Positions 33,739 through 41,730 of a DNA stretch of 64,000 nucleotides are shown here, in pieces (positions within the stretch are counted from its first letter, which is position 1; every line of letters starts with the position of its first letter). The DNA is from Blastococcus litoris (GTDB lineage: Bacteria > Actinomycetota > Actinomycetes > Mycobacteriales > Geodermatophilaceae), in NCBI RefSeq assembly GCF_003075095.1, contig NZ_QCZF01000006.1, positions 1-64,000 of the forward strand. Reading direction: 5' to 3'. The notes below the pieces were generated by a model. It was not told the DNA's origin. It ran no database searches and was given only the letters and a program-made list of their open reading frames with translations. The position numbers and the translations under genes were made by a program.

Positions 33739-34852
33739 GCTGGATCACTCCCGTCAGCTCCTCGAACGCGGCCATGCTGTGGCCGGACACGAAGTGGTCG
33801 ACCGACGGCAGCGCCGCCTGCATCCCACCCGTCAGCGGCTCGTACCCGGTACGCCCCTTGTGCGGGTTCACCCAGACGACGGCGTGCGCCAGCCGCCGAA
33901 GCCGCACCATCTGCGCGGCGAGCAGGTCGGTGCCACCGCGCTCCCACCCGTCGCTGCACACGACGACGACCGCGCCGCGGGCCGTGCCGCGCTGCCCCCA
34001 CCGGTCCAGGAACGCCTTGAGCACCTCGCCGAGCCGGGTGCCGCCCGACCAGTCGGGGATCGCCGAGCCGCTGGCGGCCAGCGCGCGGTCGGGGTCGCGC
34101 AGCCGCATCTCGCGGGTGACGCGGGTCAGCCGGGTGCCGATGGTGAATACCTCGGTGGTCGCCGGACGGGCGCGGACGGCGGCGTGCGCGAACCGCAGGA
34201 GCGCGTCCGCGTAGGGCGCCATCGAGCCGGACACGTCGACGAGCAGGACGACGCGGCGCGGGCGGGCCTGCCGCCGGTGGTGGGCCAGCCGGGTGACCTC
34301 GCCGCCGCTGCGCAGCGCCCGGCGGACAGTCCGCCCCGGGTGCACCGGCCCCTGGGCGCTGGGCCGCCGCCGGCGCGACGGGCGCATCGGCGTCGCCGGC
34401 GCCAGGAGGGCGAACAACCGCCGCAGGTGCTCGCGCTCGGCCGGGGTCAGCTCCGCGACGTCGCGGTGCCGCAGCACCTCCTCCGCGCTGGCCTGGACGG
34501 CGAGATCCGGTGCCTCGGGGTCGTCCGCGCCGTCGGAGCTGCCCGGCTCCAGCGGCGCCGCGGCCGTCAGGTGCAGCTCGGGGCGGGCGTTCGGCCGGGG
34601 AACGCGCGGCCGCTCGCCGGCGAAGTACGCGGAGAAGGCGGCGTCGTAGCGGTCGAGGTCGTCGGGACCGGCGCACAGCGTCAGCCGGCCCGCCCAGTAG
34701 ACGGCGCCCGGGTCGAGCACGTCGAGCGAGCCCAGCGCCACGAGCATCGACTCGACGCGGTCGGGCGAGGCCGCCACCCCGGCGTGCCGCAGCGTCCGCG
34801 CGAAGCCGAGGACCGTGTCGACGACGTCCCGGACCGCGACCTCCTCAGCCAC
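33731..34852 (-). CDS. coxE: VWA-domain protein CoxE
   Basis: 373 aa CoxE-type VWA protein. The N-terminal 150 residues are helical (VVDTVLGFARTLRHAGVAASPDRVESMLVAL). The VWA domain holds the MIDAS motif VVLLVDVSGSMAPYADALLRFAH and SDGWERGG. In CO-dehydrogenase clusters CoxE works with the AAA+ protein CoxD during assembly of the [CuSMoO2] or related centre. It overlaps coxD by 8 nt and the XdhC gene by 8 nt, so the three are co-translated. GTG start. Confidence 0.9.
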   Translation of the reverse strand: MAEEVAVRDVVDTVLGFARTLRHAGVAASPDRVESMLVALGSLDVLDPGAVYWAGRLTLCAGPDDLDRYDAAFSAYFAGERPRVPRPNARPELHLTAAAPLEPGSSDGADDPEAPDLAVQASAEEVLRHRDVAELTPAEREHLRRLFALLAPATPMRPSRRRRPSAQGPVHPGRTVRRALRSGGEVTRLAHHRRQARPRRVVLLVDVSGSMAPYADALLRFAHAAVRARPATTEVFTIGTRLTRVTREMRLRDPDRALAASGSAIPDWSGGTRLGEVLKAFLDRWGQRGTARGAVVVVCSDGWERGGTDLLAAQMVRLRRLAHAVVWVNPHKGRTGYEPLTGGMQAALPSVDHFVSGHSMAAFEELTGVIQRA

Positions 34853-35771
34853 CGAAGAGCGCTCCCCTCGCCATCGCCTGCACGCGCTCGGTGTCCTCCC
34901 GGTACTTGAGCACCGCGCCGAGCGTGCGGGCGGCCAGGTCGGGGTCGAGATCGCGGGCGCCGAGGGTGTGCAGCGCGGTCGCCCAGTCCATCGACTCGGC
35001 GATGCCCGGCGGCTTGAGCAGGTCCAGGGTGCGCAGCTTCGCCGTAGCGCGGGCGACCTCGCGGGCCAGCTGCTCGGTCACCTGCGGCAGCCGCCGGCGG
35101 AGGATCGCCACCTCGCGGTCGAACTCGGGGTGCTGCAGCCAGTGGTAGAGGCAGCGCCGCTTGAGCGCGTCGTGCACCTCGCGGGTCCGGTTGGAGGTGA
35201 GGACGACCAGCGGCGGGGTCTGCGCCCTCACGGTGCCGAGCTCCGGGATGGAGATCGTGAAGTCGGACAGGACCTCCAGCAGGAACGCCTCGAACTCGTC
35301 GTCGGCGCGGTCGACCTCGTCCACCAGCAGCACGCTCGGCGAGTCCTCGAGGGCCTGCAGCAGCGGCCGGGCGAGCAGGAAGCGGCGGTCGTAGAGGGAT
35401 GCCTCCAGGGACGCGGTGTCCTGCGTGGCGTGCGCGGCCTCGGCGGCCCGCAGGTGCAGCAGCTGCCGGCCGAAGTCCCAGTCGTAGAGCGCCTGGCTGG
35501 CCTCCAGCCCCTCGTAGCACTGCAGGCGGTAGACCGGCCGGCCGGTGACCTGGGCGAGCGCCTGGGCCAGCGCGGTCTTGCCGACACCGGCCTCGCCCTC
35601 GAGGAACAGCGGGCGGTGCATGACCAGTGCCAGGTAGGCCGCGGTCGCCAGACCCTCGTCGGGGAGGTAGCCGGTGGCCTCCAGCGCGGCCGCGAGGTCC
35701 TGCGGGCCGGCGAAGCCGGGGGGCTCGACGGCGTCGGGCACGACGGTGGGCTCGCTCACAGCTGTGAGCAT
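34845..35771 (-). CDS. coxD: MoxR-family AAA+ ATPase CoxD
   Basis: 308 aa. Walker A GEAGVGKTALAQAL, Walker B SVLLVDEVDRADDEFEAFLLE and sensor 1 PPLVVLTSNRTREVHDALKRRCLYHWL. MoxR proteins of the CoxD type act as ATP-driven chaperones for molybdenum hydroxylase maturation. First gene of the accessory operon. The start is ATG at 35771, or GTG at 35759. A perfect 16-bp palindrome covers this stretch, so the true start affects where the operator sits relative to the coding region. Confidence 0.9.
   Translation of the reverse strand: MLTAVSEPTVVPDAVEPPGFAGPQDLAAALEATGYLPDEGLATAAYLALVMHRPLFLEGEAGVGKTALAQALAQVTGRPVYRLQCYEGLEASQALYDWDFGRQLLHLRAAEAAHATQDTASLEASLYDRRFLLARPLLQALEDSPSVLLVDEVDRADDEFEAFLLEVLSDFTISIPELGTVRAQTPPLVVLTSNRTREVHDALKRRCLYHWLQHPEFDREVAILRRRLPQVTEQLAREVARATAKLRTLDLLKPPGIAESMDWATALHTLGARDLDPDLAARTLGAVLKYREDTERVQAMARGALFGG
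35754..35769. promoter_or_regulatory. Perfect palindrome at the start of the cox accessory operon
   Basis: GCTCACAGCTGTGAGC, 16 bp, overlaps the first codons of coxD. A good operator candidate; no regulator gene is adjacent. Confidence 0.5.
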
Positions 35772-35859
35772 CCCACCTGCACCGACGACGGCGGCCGGCC
35801 GAGTCTGGTCCTCGACCGGCCGCCGCCGTCCGTGCGGCCCGTCGCAGGGCCGGGGTGGG

Positions 35860-36729
35860 TCACATGCGGTCGCCGCGGTCCCGCGCCGTGCCGTCGGCGT
35901 CGAGCTCGACCTCTTCCTTGCGCAGGCCCTCGCTCACCTGGGTCTGCTCGGTGACCGTCTCCTTGTCCAGGCGCACGCGCTCGACCGGGACGGCCTCCTT
36001 CTCGACGACCGGGGTCTCGGCGTGCAGGACGACCTCGTGCTCCTCCTCGGAGATGGCCGGCCCGTCCATGGCCTTGCCCGCGTTGGCGTCGGTGATCGGC
36101 TCGCGCTCGAGGCGGACCTCCTCGCGCGATACCGGGACCGTCTCGGTGACGTTCTCGGTGACGACGTACTTGCGCAGCCGGGCGCGGCCGACCTCCTGCG
36201 AGCGGGTGCCGACGTTGAGCCGCTCCTCGGACAGCGTCATGGCGTCGTCCGTGGTGGGGCCGGAGGTGTCGTGGCCGACGGTCCCGCGGGTGTCGGTGCC
36301 GGTCATGCCACCGGCCATCCCGGTGCCGGCCATGCCGGTGCCGGCCATGCCGGTGGTCGACTCGGTGGTGGTCGTGGTGCGGGCGGTGTCGGTGCCGGCG
36401 CCCATGCCGTAGTAGCGGTAGAGCTCCTGCTCCTCCTGCGGGGAGAGGTGCCCGTCGGTGTCGATCTTCGGGGCGTCCTTCACGCGCTCCTTGCTCACCG
36501 GTACGCGGACGCCGTCGTCGGTCAGGTCGGCGTCGCGGATCGGCACGAAGGACTCCTTCGTGCCGAACATGCCGGTGCGCACGGTGACCCACTCGGGCTG
36601 ACCGGTCTCGTCGTCGAGGTAGACCTCCGCGGCCGAGCCGATCTTCTCGCCGGACTCGTCGTAGACGTCCTGGCCGATCACGCGGCTGATGGTGTCGGTG
36701 CCGATCATCGTCGTGGTGCTCCCATCCAT
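35860..36729 (-). CDS. PRC-barrel and DUF2382 domain protein
   Basis: 289 aa from ATG at 36729. Residues about 10-90 are a PRC-barrel (IGQDVYDESGEKIGSAAEVYLDDETGQPEWVTVRTGMFGTKESFVPI). The C-terminal 110 residues are DUF2382 (LSEERLNVGTRSQEVGRARLRKYVVTENVTETVPVSREEV). Between them is a low-complexity stretch with three near-exact GMAGTG-type repeats. Such proteins are abundant in stress-tolerant actinobacteria, but their biochemical role is unknown. A second ATG at about 36708 is also possible. The strongly acidic composition suggests a soluble cytosolic protein. Confidence 0.82.
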   Translation of the reverse strand: MDGSTTTMIGTDTISRVIGQDVYDESGEKIGSAAEVYLDDETGQPEWVTVRTGMFGTKESFVPIRDADLTDDGVRVPVSKERVKDAPKIDTDGHLSPQEEQELYRYYGMGAGTDTARTTTTTESTTGMAGTGMAGTGMAGGMTGTDTRGTVGHDTSGPTTDDAMTLSEERLNVGTRSQEVGRARLRKYVVTENVTETVPVSREEVRLEREPITDANAGKAMDGPAISEEEHEVVLHAETPVVEKEAVPVERVRLDKETVTEQTQVSEGLRKEEVELDADGTARDRGDRM

Positions 36730-37051
36730 AGCTCGGGGTGGCGCGGTCCCTCGAATGGGTGACCGGCGCCACGAGGGCGAAACGATCTCGTCCGGTCCGA
36801 CACGCGCGACCTCGGGGGACATCGGGGCACCGTTTGACGTGACCGCGCGGCACGGCTACCCGGGTCCCGGGTCGTGTCCGTGCAGGTCGGGCGCGCCATC
36901 CGGTTGTGGGCCACGAGCTCGACCGGCTCCGGCAGGACGGCGCAGCAACCCGGTCACGCAGAGCGACATCCGGGTTCGCCGGGCGTGTCAGCCGGAGTCG
37001 CACCGGCGCGTCCTCCGCGGCCCCGGCCGGTCGCGTGCTCAGCATGGAGGG
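36730..37051. other. Intergenic region, no gene seen
   Basis: 322 bp between the divergent DUF2382 and DUF3097 genes. No supported reading frame was found. The only clear structure is the palindrome ACCCGGGTCCCGGGT at 36858-36872 (7-bp arms). Confidence 0.6.
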
Positions 37052-37861
37052 ATGCCACCCCGCTCGCCGTACGACGACCTGGTCCACCCGCGCACCGTGA
37101 AGAAGCCGGCGCCCCAGGTGGAGGCGGAGAAGGACCTCGTCGTCGAGGACCCGAGCTCCGGCTTCGTGGGCGCAGTGGTGCGGTGCGAGAAGGACGTCGT
37201 CCACCTCGAGGACCGCTTCGGCAGGGTGAAGGGCTACCCGCTCGGGCCCGGCTTCTGGGTCGACGGCCGGCCGGTCGTGCTCGTCCGGCCGAAGCACGCG
37301 GCGCCGTCCGGACCGCTGCGCAGCGCGTCGGGCTCCCTGTACGTGGAGAACGCCCGCGCGCGGGTGGCGAGGGCCGGGCGCATCTACGTCGAGGGCAAGC
37401 ACGACGCCGAGCTCGTCGAGAAGGTCTGGGGCCACGACCTGCGCATCGAGGGCGTCGTCGTCGAGCCGCTGCACGGGGTCGACGACCTGCCGGCGATCGT
37501 CCGGGACTTCCGGCCCATGCGGGGCCGCCGCCTCGGCGTGCTCGTCGACCACCTGGTCACGGGCTCCAAGGAGTCACGCATCGCCGAGCAGATCACCGGA
37601 GAGCACGCACTGGTGGTCGGGCACCCGTTCATCGACATCTGGCAGGCGGTCAAGCCGTCCGTCGTCGGCATCACGGCCTGGCCGGTCGTGCCCAAGGGCG
37701 AGGACTGGAAGACCGGTGTCTGCCGGCGGCTGGGCTGGGAGGACGACGCGGGCTACGTCTGGGCCCAGCGGATCCTGGCCCGCGTCAGCAGCTTCACCGA
37801 CCTGGAGCCGGCGCTGCTCGGCCGGGTCGAGGAGCTCATCGACTTCGTGACGACGGATTAG
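37052..37861 (+). CDS. DUF3097 family protein
   Basis: 269 aa actinobacteria-specific protein. Recognisable blocks are DLVVEDPSSGFVGAVVRCEKDVVHLEDRFGR, YVEGKHDAELVEKVWGHDLRIEGVVVEPLHG and LGVLVDHLVTGSKESRIA, ending WEDDAGYVWAQRILARVSSFTDLEPALLGRVEELIDFVT. The EGKHDAELVEKVWG block recalls a TOPRIM-like fold, but no reaction is known. A GGAGGG lies unusually close before the ATG. Confidence 0.88.
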   Translation: MPPRSPYDDLVHPRTVKKPAPQVEAEKDLVVEDPSSGFVGAVVRCEKDVVHLEDRFGRVKGYPLGPGFWVDGRPVVLVRPKHAAPSGPLRSASGSLYVENARARVARAGRIYVEGKHDAELVEKVWGHDLRIEGVVVEPLHGVDDLPAIVRDFRPMRGRRLGVLVDHLVTGSKESRIAEQITGEHALVVGHPFIDIWQAVKPSVVGITAWPVVPKGEDWKTGVCRRLGWEDDAGYVWAQRILARVSSFTDLEPALLGRVEELIDFVTTD

Positions 37862-37929
37862 CCCACCGGCGTCCGGGGAACGGGACCGGACGGAAACCGG
37901 CGCACGGGGGCACGAGAAGGGCGAGACCC

Positions 37930-38094
37930 ATGAGACCCCCGACGCACGACGACCCGAAGGCCATCCCCCGCAACGGCACCGAGGTGCCCTGGGTGGAGAT
38001 CCCCGACCCGCACGGCGGTGAGCGGCGCGCCGCGTCCAGGCAGGAGCGACGGACCGGCGGAGCAGGGCAGGAACGGCACACCCCCGGTCGCTGA
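37930..38094 (+). CDS. Small hypothetical protein
   Basis: 54 aa, very hydrophilic and rich in Pro, Arg, Glu and Gly (PRNGTEVPWVEIPDPHGGE). ATG start with a purine-rich AAGGGCGAG upstream. No family recognised. Coding by position and ribosome binding site only. Confidence 0.45.
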   Translation: MRPPTHDDPKAIPRNGTEVPWVEIPDPHGGERRAASRQERRTGGAGQERHTPGR

Positions 38095-38123
38095 CGGGGC
38101 TTGCGCACCGACCTCGCTGCTGT

Positions 38124-38149
38124 CATTGTCTCAATCTCTTGGGTCAATG
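38124..38149. promoter_or_regulatory. Imperfect dyad, candidate GntR operator
   Basis: CATTGTCTCAA and TTGGGTCAATG form inverted arms around 4 nt, matching at 9 of 11 arm positions. It is an unusually AT-rich island 18 bp before the start of the membrane protein/GntR operon, so autoregulation by that GntR protein is plausible. Confidence 0.5.
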
Positions 38150-38166
38150 GAGCAGTGGAGGTCGTC

Positions 38167-39048
38167 ATGGGGTTGCTCTCGCTGGGGGTGCTCCTCGCCG
38201 CCGCCATCACCCTCGCCGGCGGGACGGCGGTCGCCCGGCGCTCACCGCCCAGCCGCGAGACGGCCGTCGCGGCAGCCCGGGCGCACGCCACCCACGCGTC
38301 CGGAGCGGCCCTGCTCCTCGGCTCGATGGCGGCCCTCTACGTCGGCACCACCCGGCTCGGGGACAGCTCGCCCGGTGGCCTGGGCGTCACCGCGCTCCTG
38401 GTGCCCATCGCGTTCGGCGTCGTGCACACGGCTGTCCTGGCCCTCGGCGAGCTGACCTGGCCGCGCCCGCAGGGGGAGGTCCGGCGGGCGCGGCTCGTCC
38501 GCCGGGGTCTGGTCGACCAGGCGGCTCCGTGGCTGGTCCGCGTCGGCGGTCTGGCCGCGGGGCTCGTCGTCGTCGTGCTGCTCGGCGGAGGTCTCCTGGC
38601 CGAGGAGGACGGCCGCAGCGTCAGTGCCGGGAGCGACCTGGTCCGCGCGACCGCGAGCCCGTTCCCGGGGGTCTTCTACGGCGCCCCGGCCGGCATCGGC
38701 CTCCTCGTGCTGGGCGCGCTCACGGCGGCCGCGCTGTGGATCGTCGCCGACCGCCCGGCCGTGGCCACCGCCGACGACGCCGTCGAGGCCGCGCTGCGCC
38801 GCGCCTCGGTGCACCGGGTGCTGCGCGTGGCGGTGGCGGTCCCCCTCGTCGTCGCGGGTGGGCTGCTGTTCGTCGCCGGACGGGCCTGGCACTCGGTGGC
38901 CACCAGCAGCGTCGACTCCGGGCTGCTCGGGGCCGTCGGCACGGCCACGTCCGTCATCGGTGGGGCGGCACTGGTCGCGGGCGTCGTCGTCGCGTGCATC
39001 CGCGCACCTGGCGTGCCCGCCGACGCCCCACCCGTCCGGGCCGGCTGA
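38167..39048 (+). CDS. Multipass membrane protein linked to a GntR regulator
   Basis: 293 aa from ATG at 38167, which has GGAGG 5 nt upstream. About seven hydrophobic segments (GLLSLGVLLAAAITLAGG, AGLVVVVLLGGGLL, AGIGLLVLGALTAAALWIV, ...). No family recognised. It is followed after 4 bp by a YtrA-type GntR gene. That arrangement usually means an envelope-stress-responsive membrane or transport function controlled by its own repressor. Confidence 0.7.
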   Translation: MGLLSLGVLLAAAITLAGGTAVARRSPPSRETAVAAARAHATHASGAALLLGSMAALYVGTTRLGDSSPGGLGVTALLVPIAFGVVHTAVLALGELTWPRPQGEVRRARLVRRGLVDQAAPWLVRVGGLAAGLVVVVLLGGGLLAEEDGRSVSAGSDLVRATASPFPGVFYGAPAGIGLLVLGALTAAALWIVADRPAVATADDAVEAALRRASVHRVLRVAVAVPLVVAGGLLFVAGRAWHSVATSSVDSGLLGAVGTATSVIGGAALVAGVVVACIRAPGVPADAPPVRAG

Positions 39049-39052
39049 TCCG

Positions 39053-39430
39053 GTGGCGCTGGAGATCACCGTCGACGTGCAGGCGGCGACGCCGCCCTAC
39101 GAGCAGATCCGCCGCCAGATCGCCGCCTACGTCGACGGTGGCCTGCTCGACGACGGCGCGCGGCTGCCCACCATGCGGGCGCTGGCCGCCGACCTCGGCG
39201 TCGCCACGGGCACCGTCGCCCGGGCCTACGCCGAGCTCGAGGCGGCCGGCCTCGTCGCCAGCCGCCGGCGCACCGGCACCGTCGTCACCCGGCCCGAGCA
39301 CCGGCCGGCCGAGGACGAGGTGCGCCGGACCGCGACGCAGCTCGCCGTCCAGGCCCGGGACGCGGGCCTGGACGGCGAGGCGGTGCTGGCCATCGTGCGC
39401 GCGGCCCTGCTGCGGGCCGGCGCGGCCTGA
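39053..39430 (+). CDS. YtrA-subfamily GntR repressor
   Basis: 125 aa. HTH reads PPYEQIRRQIAAYVDGGLLDDGARLPTMRALAADLGVATGTVARAYAELEAAGLVASRRRTGTVV. The C-terminal tail is only about 50 residues, as in the YtrA group, too short for a full ligand domain. GTG start 4 bp after the membrane protein gene. It ends directly against the convergent aldo/keto reductase gene. Confidence 0.88.
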   Translation: MALEITVDVQAATPPYEQIRRQIAAYVDGGLLDDGARLPTMRALAADLGVATGTVARAYAELEAAGLVASRRRTGTVVTRPEHRPAEDEVRRTATQLAVQARDAGLDGEAVLAIVRAALLRAGAA

Positions 39431-40270
39431 TCAGCGCGGGATGTAGTCGAAGGTGTCCGGGTCGGGGCCGGTCCGCTCACCGCGGTCGAGCCCGGTCAGC
39501 GACGCCATGTCCTCGGTGCCGAGCTCGAAGTCGAACAGCGCGAAGTTCTGCTCGATGCGCTCCCGGGTCACCGACTTCGGGAAGACGACGTCGCCGCGCT
39601 GCACGTGCCAGCGCAGCACGACCTGGGCCGGCGTGCGGCCCAGCCGCTCGGCGATCGCGGTGATCGCCGGGTCGTCGAGCACCTTGCCCTGCGCGATCGG
39701 GGACCAAGCCTCGGTCACGATCTCGTGGTCGGCGTCGAAGGCCCGGACGTCGTCCTGCGCGAGGTAGGGGTGCACCTCGATCTGGTTCACCGCGGGCCGG
39801 ATCTCCGTCTCGGCGAACAGCCGCCGCAGGTGGTGCGGGTTGAAGTTGGAGACGCCGATGGCCCGGACGCGGCCGCTGGCGTAGATCTCCTCCATCGCCT
39901 TCCACGTCTCGACGTAGTCGACGTCGATGGTCGGCAGCGGCCAGTGGATGAGGAAGAGGTCCAGCTGGTCGAACTTCAGGTCGGCCAGCGTCTGGTCGAA
40001 CGCGCGCAGGGCGTCGTCCCGGCGGTGGAAGCCGTTGTTCAGCTTGCTGGTCACGAAGATCTCGGCGCGGTCGATGCCCGAGCGCGCGACGGCCTCGCCG
40101 ACGCCCTTCTCGTTGCCGTACATCTCGGCGGTGTCGATGTGCCGGTAGCCGATCTCGAGCGCCACGCTGACGACGTCGGCGGTGTCCTCGGGCGGCACCT
40201 GGTAGACGCCGAAGCCCAGCTGCGGGATCTCGACGCCGTTGTTCAGGGTGATCGTGGGAACGCCAGCCAC
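39431..40270 (-). CDS. Aldo/keto reductase (2,5-diketo-D-gluconate reductase type)
   Basis: 279 aa, cytosolic NADPH-dependent reductase. Catalytic tetrad visible: Asp and Tyr in HIDTAEMYGNEKGVGEA, Lys in FVTSKLNN and His in LFLIHWPLP. The end DVVFPKSVTRERIEQNFALFDFEL is the NADPH-binding loop of the AKR5/YvgN-like group. The substrate is probably a small aldehyde or ketone. Length and start (GTG) are normal. Confidence 0.9.
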   Translation of the reverse strand: MAGVPTITLNNGVEIPQLGFGVYQVPPEDTADVVSVALEIGYRHIDTAEMYGNEKGVGEAVARSGIDRAEIFVTSKLNNGFHRRDDALRAFDQTLADLKFDQLDLFLIHWPLPTIDVDYVETWKAMEEIYASGRVRAIGVSNFNPHHLRRLFAETEIRPAVNQIEVHPYLAQDDVRAFDADHEIVTEAWSPIAQGKVLDDPAITAIAERLGRTPAQVVLRWHVQRGDVVFPKSVTRERIEQNFALFDFELGTEDMASLTGLDRGERTGPDPDTFDYIPR

Positions 40271-40336
40271 AAGTGGTCCTTCCGGTCGGGGAGGTGTCGC
40301 GGCACCGGATGGCGCGCGACCTACCGAGGAGGCGCG

Positions 40337-41593
40337 CTACCCGGCCGCGGGCACATCCACCCGCGGGCTTCCGTCCTGCGGAACCGCCGTCCTCACGGGG
40401 CGGCGCAGCAGCGGGGAGCCGGCCATCGCGAGCAGCCCGGCGAGGCCACCGGCCAGGGCGGGGACGGCGAAGGCGGCCTCCGCGCCCCAGGCGTCCACCG
40501 CGGCGCCGGCCAGCGCGGAACCCGCGGTGACGCCGACGGTGAGGCCGGTGATCGTCCAGGCCAGCGACTCGGTCAGCCCGCCCGGCGTCGCGCGCGACTC
40601 GACCAGCGAGGTGCCGGAGACGAGCACCGGCGCGATCGTGAGGCCGGCGAGGAACCCGCAGCCGACGAGCACCGGCAGCGACCCCACGCCCCACAGGACC
40701 TGCGCGGCCAGGCCGAACGCGAGGCCGGTCGCCACGAACCGCGCGGCCAGCGTCCCCGGCAGCTTCGCCAGGCCGTAGACCAGCCCCGCCACCAGGCTGC
40801 CGAAGGCGAAGACGGCCAGCGCCAGGCCGGAGAGGGCCTGCGCCCCCTCCTCCTCGGCGAACCCGACCACCACCACGTCGATGGCGCCGAACACGGTGCC
40901 CACCGCGAGGTAGGTGACGACGACGACCAGCAGCGTCGGGGTGAGCACCGACCGGCGGCGCTTCGGGGCGTCGGGGGCCGCGACGTGCAGCGGTGGCTCG
41001 GTGGCCCGCTGCCCCGCGAGCCAGAGCCCGCCGACGACGCCGAGCACGATGCCGGTCAGGAAGCCCACCGGAGGCGCGATCAGGGTGGCGAGCAGGGTGA
41101 CCAGCGGCGGCCCGAGGACGAACACCACCTCGTCGGCCACCGCCTCGAAGGCGAACGCCGTCTGCCGGCCCTGCGGGTCGAGCAGCGCCGACCACCGCGC
41201 CCGCACCAGCGAGCCGATGTTCGGGCTGCTGAACCCCGTGGCCGCGGCGAGCAGGAACCAGCTCCACCGCGGGCCGCCGGCCACGACGGTGGCGACGAAC
41301 GCGGTCCCGGTCAGCAGGAACGCCGCCATGGCGATGCGCAGGACCGTGGCCTGGCCACGCCGGTCCATCGCGCGCGCCCACACCGGGCCGGCCACCGCGA
41401 AGGACAGGGCCAGCGTGCCCGAGACGGCGCCGGCCAGGCCGTAGCTGCCGGTCTCCCCCTCGACGAGCAGGACGGCGCCCAGGCCCAGCATCGGTGCCGG
41501 GAAGCGGCCGACCCAGCCGGCGAAGGAGAAGCGGGCGGAGCCGGGGACGGCGAACAGGCGGGTGTAGGGACCCAGGAGGGTTCGGGGTGACAC
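40337..41593 (-). CDS. MFS transporter
   Basis: 418 aa from GTG at 41593, 12 predicted helices. The loop 2-3 motif is ARAMDRRGQATVLRIAM. The RLFAVPGSARFSFAGWVGRFPAPMLGLGAVLLV start is typical of a group of actinobacterial MFS proteins without known substrate. An upstream in-frame extension exists but has no ribosome binding site and is Pro/Arg-rich, so it was not used. Confidence 0.8.
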   Translation of the reverse strand: MSPRTLLGPYTRLFAVPGSARFSFAGWVGRFPAPMLGLGAVLLVEGETGSYGLAGAVSGTLALSFAVAGPVWARAMDRRGQATVLRIAMAAFLLTGTAFVATVVAGGPRWSWFLLAAATGFSSPNIGSLVRARWSALLDPQGRQTAFAFEAVADEVVFVLGPPLVTLLATLIAPPVGFLTGIVLGVVGGLWLAGQRATEPPLHVAAPDAPKRRRSVLTPTLLVVVVTYLAVGTVFGAIDVVVVGFAEEEGAQALSGLALAVFAFGSLVAGLVYGLAKLPGTLAARFVATGLAFGLAAQVLWGVGSLPVLVGCGFLAGLTIAPVLVSGTSLVESRATPGGLTESLAWTITGLTVGVTAGSALAGAAVDAWGAEAAFAVPALAGGLAGLLAMAGSPLLRRPVRTAVPQDGSPRVDVPAAG

Positions 41594-41718
41594 GGGTTCT
41601 TCTCGCGCTTCCTGGCCACGGGCGAGTGCGGGTGATTCGTCCGCCGGTCTCTCGGGTGGCGGCGTGAGCCTAGCCGCGGACCTCGGACTTCCCCGCCCCA
41701 TTTGTCGGCCGCCGCTAC

Positions 41719-41730
41719 TACATTCGGCTC
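41719..41730 (+). promoter_or_regulatory. Leaderless -10 element of moaA
   Basis: TACATT (41719-41724) with 6 nt before the ATG at 41731, and no Shine-Dalgarno. It fits a transcript starting at or next to the ATG. Confidence 0.55.
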
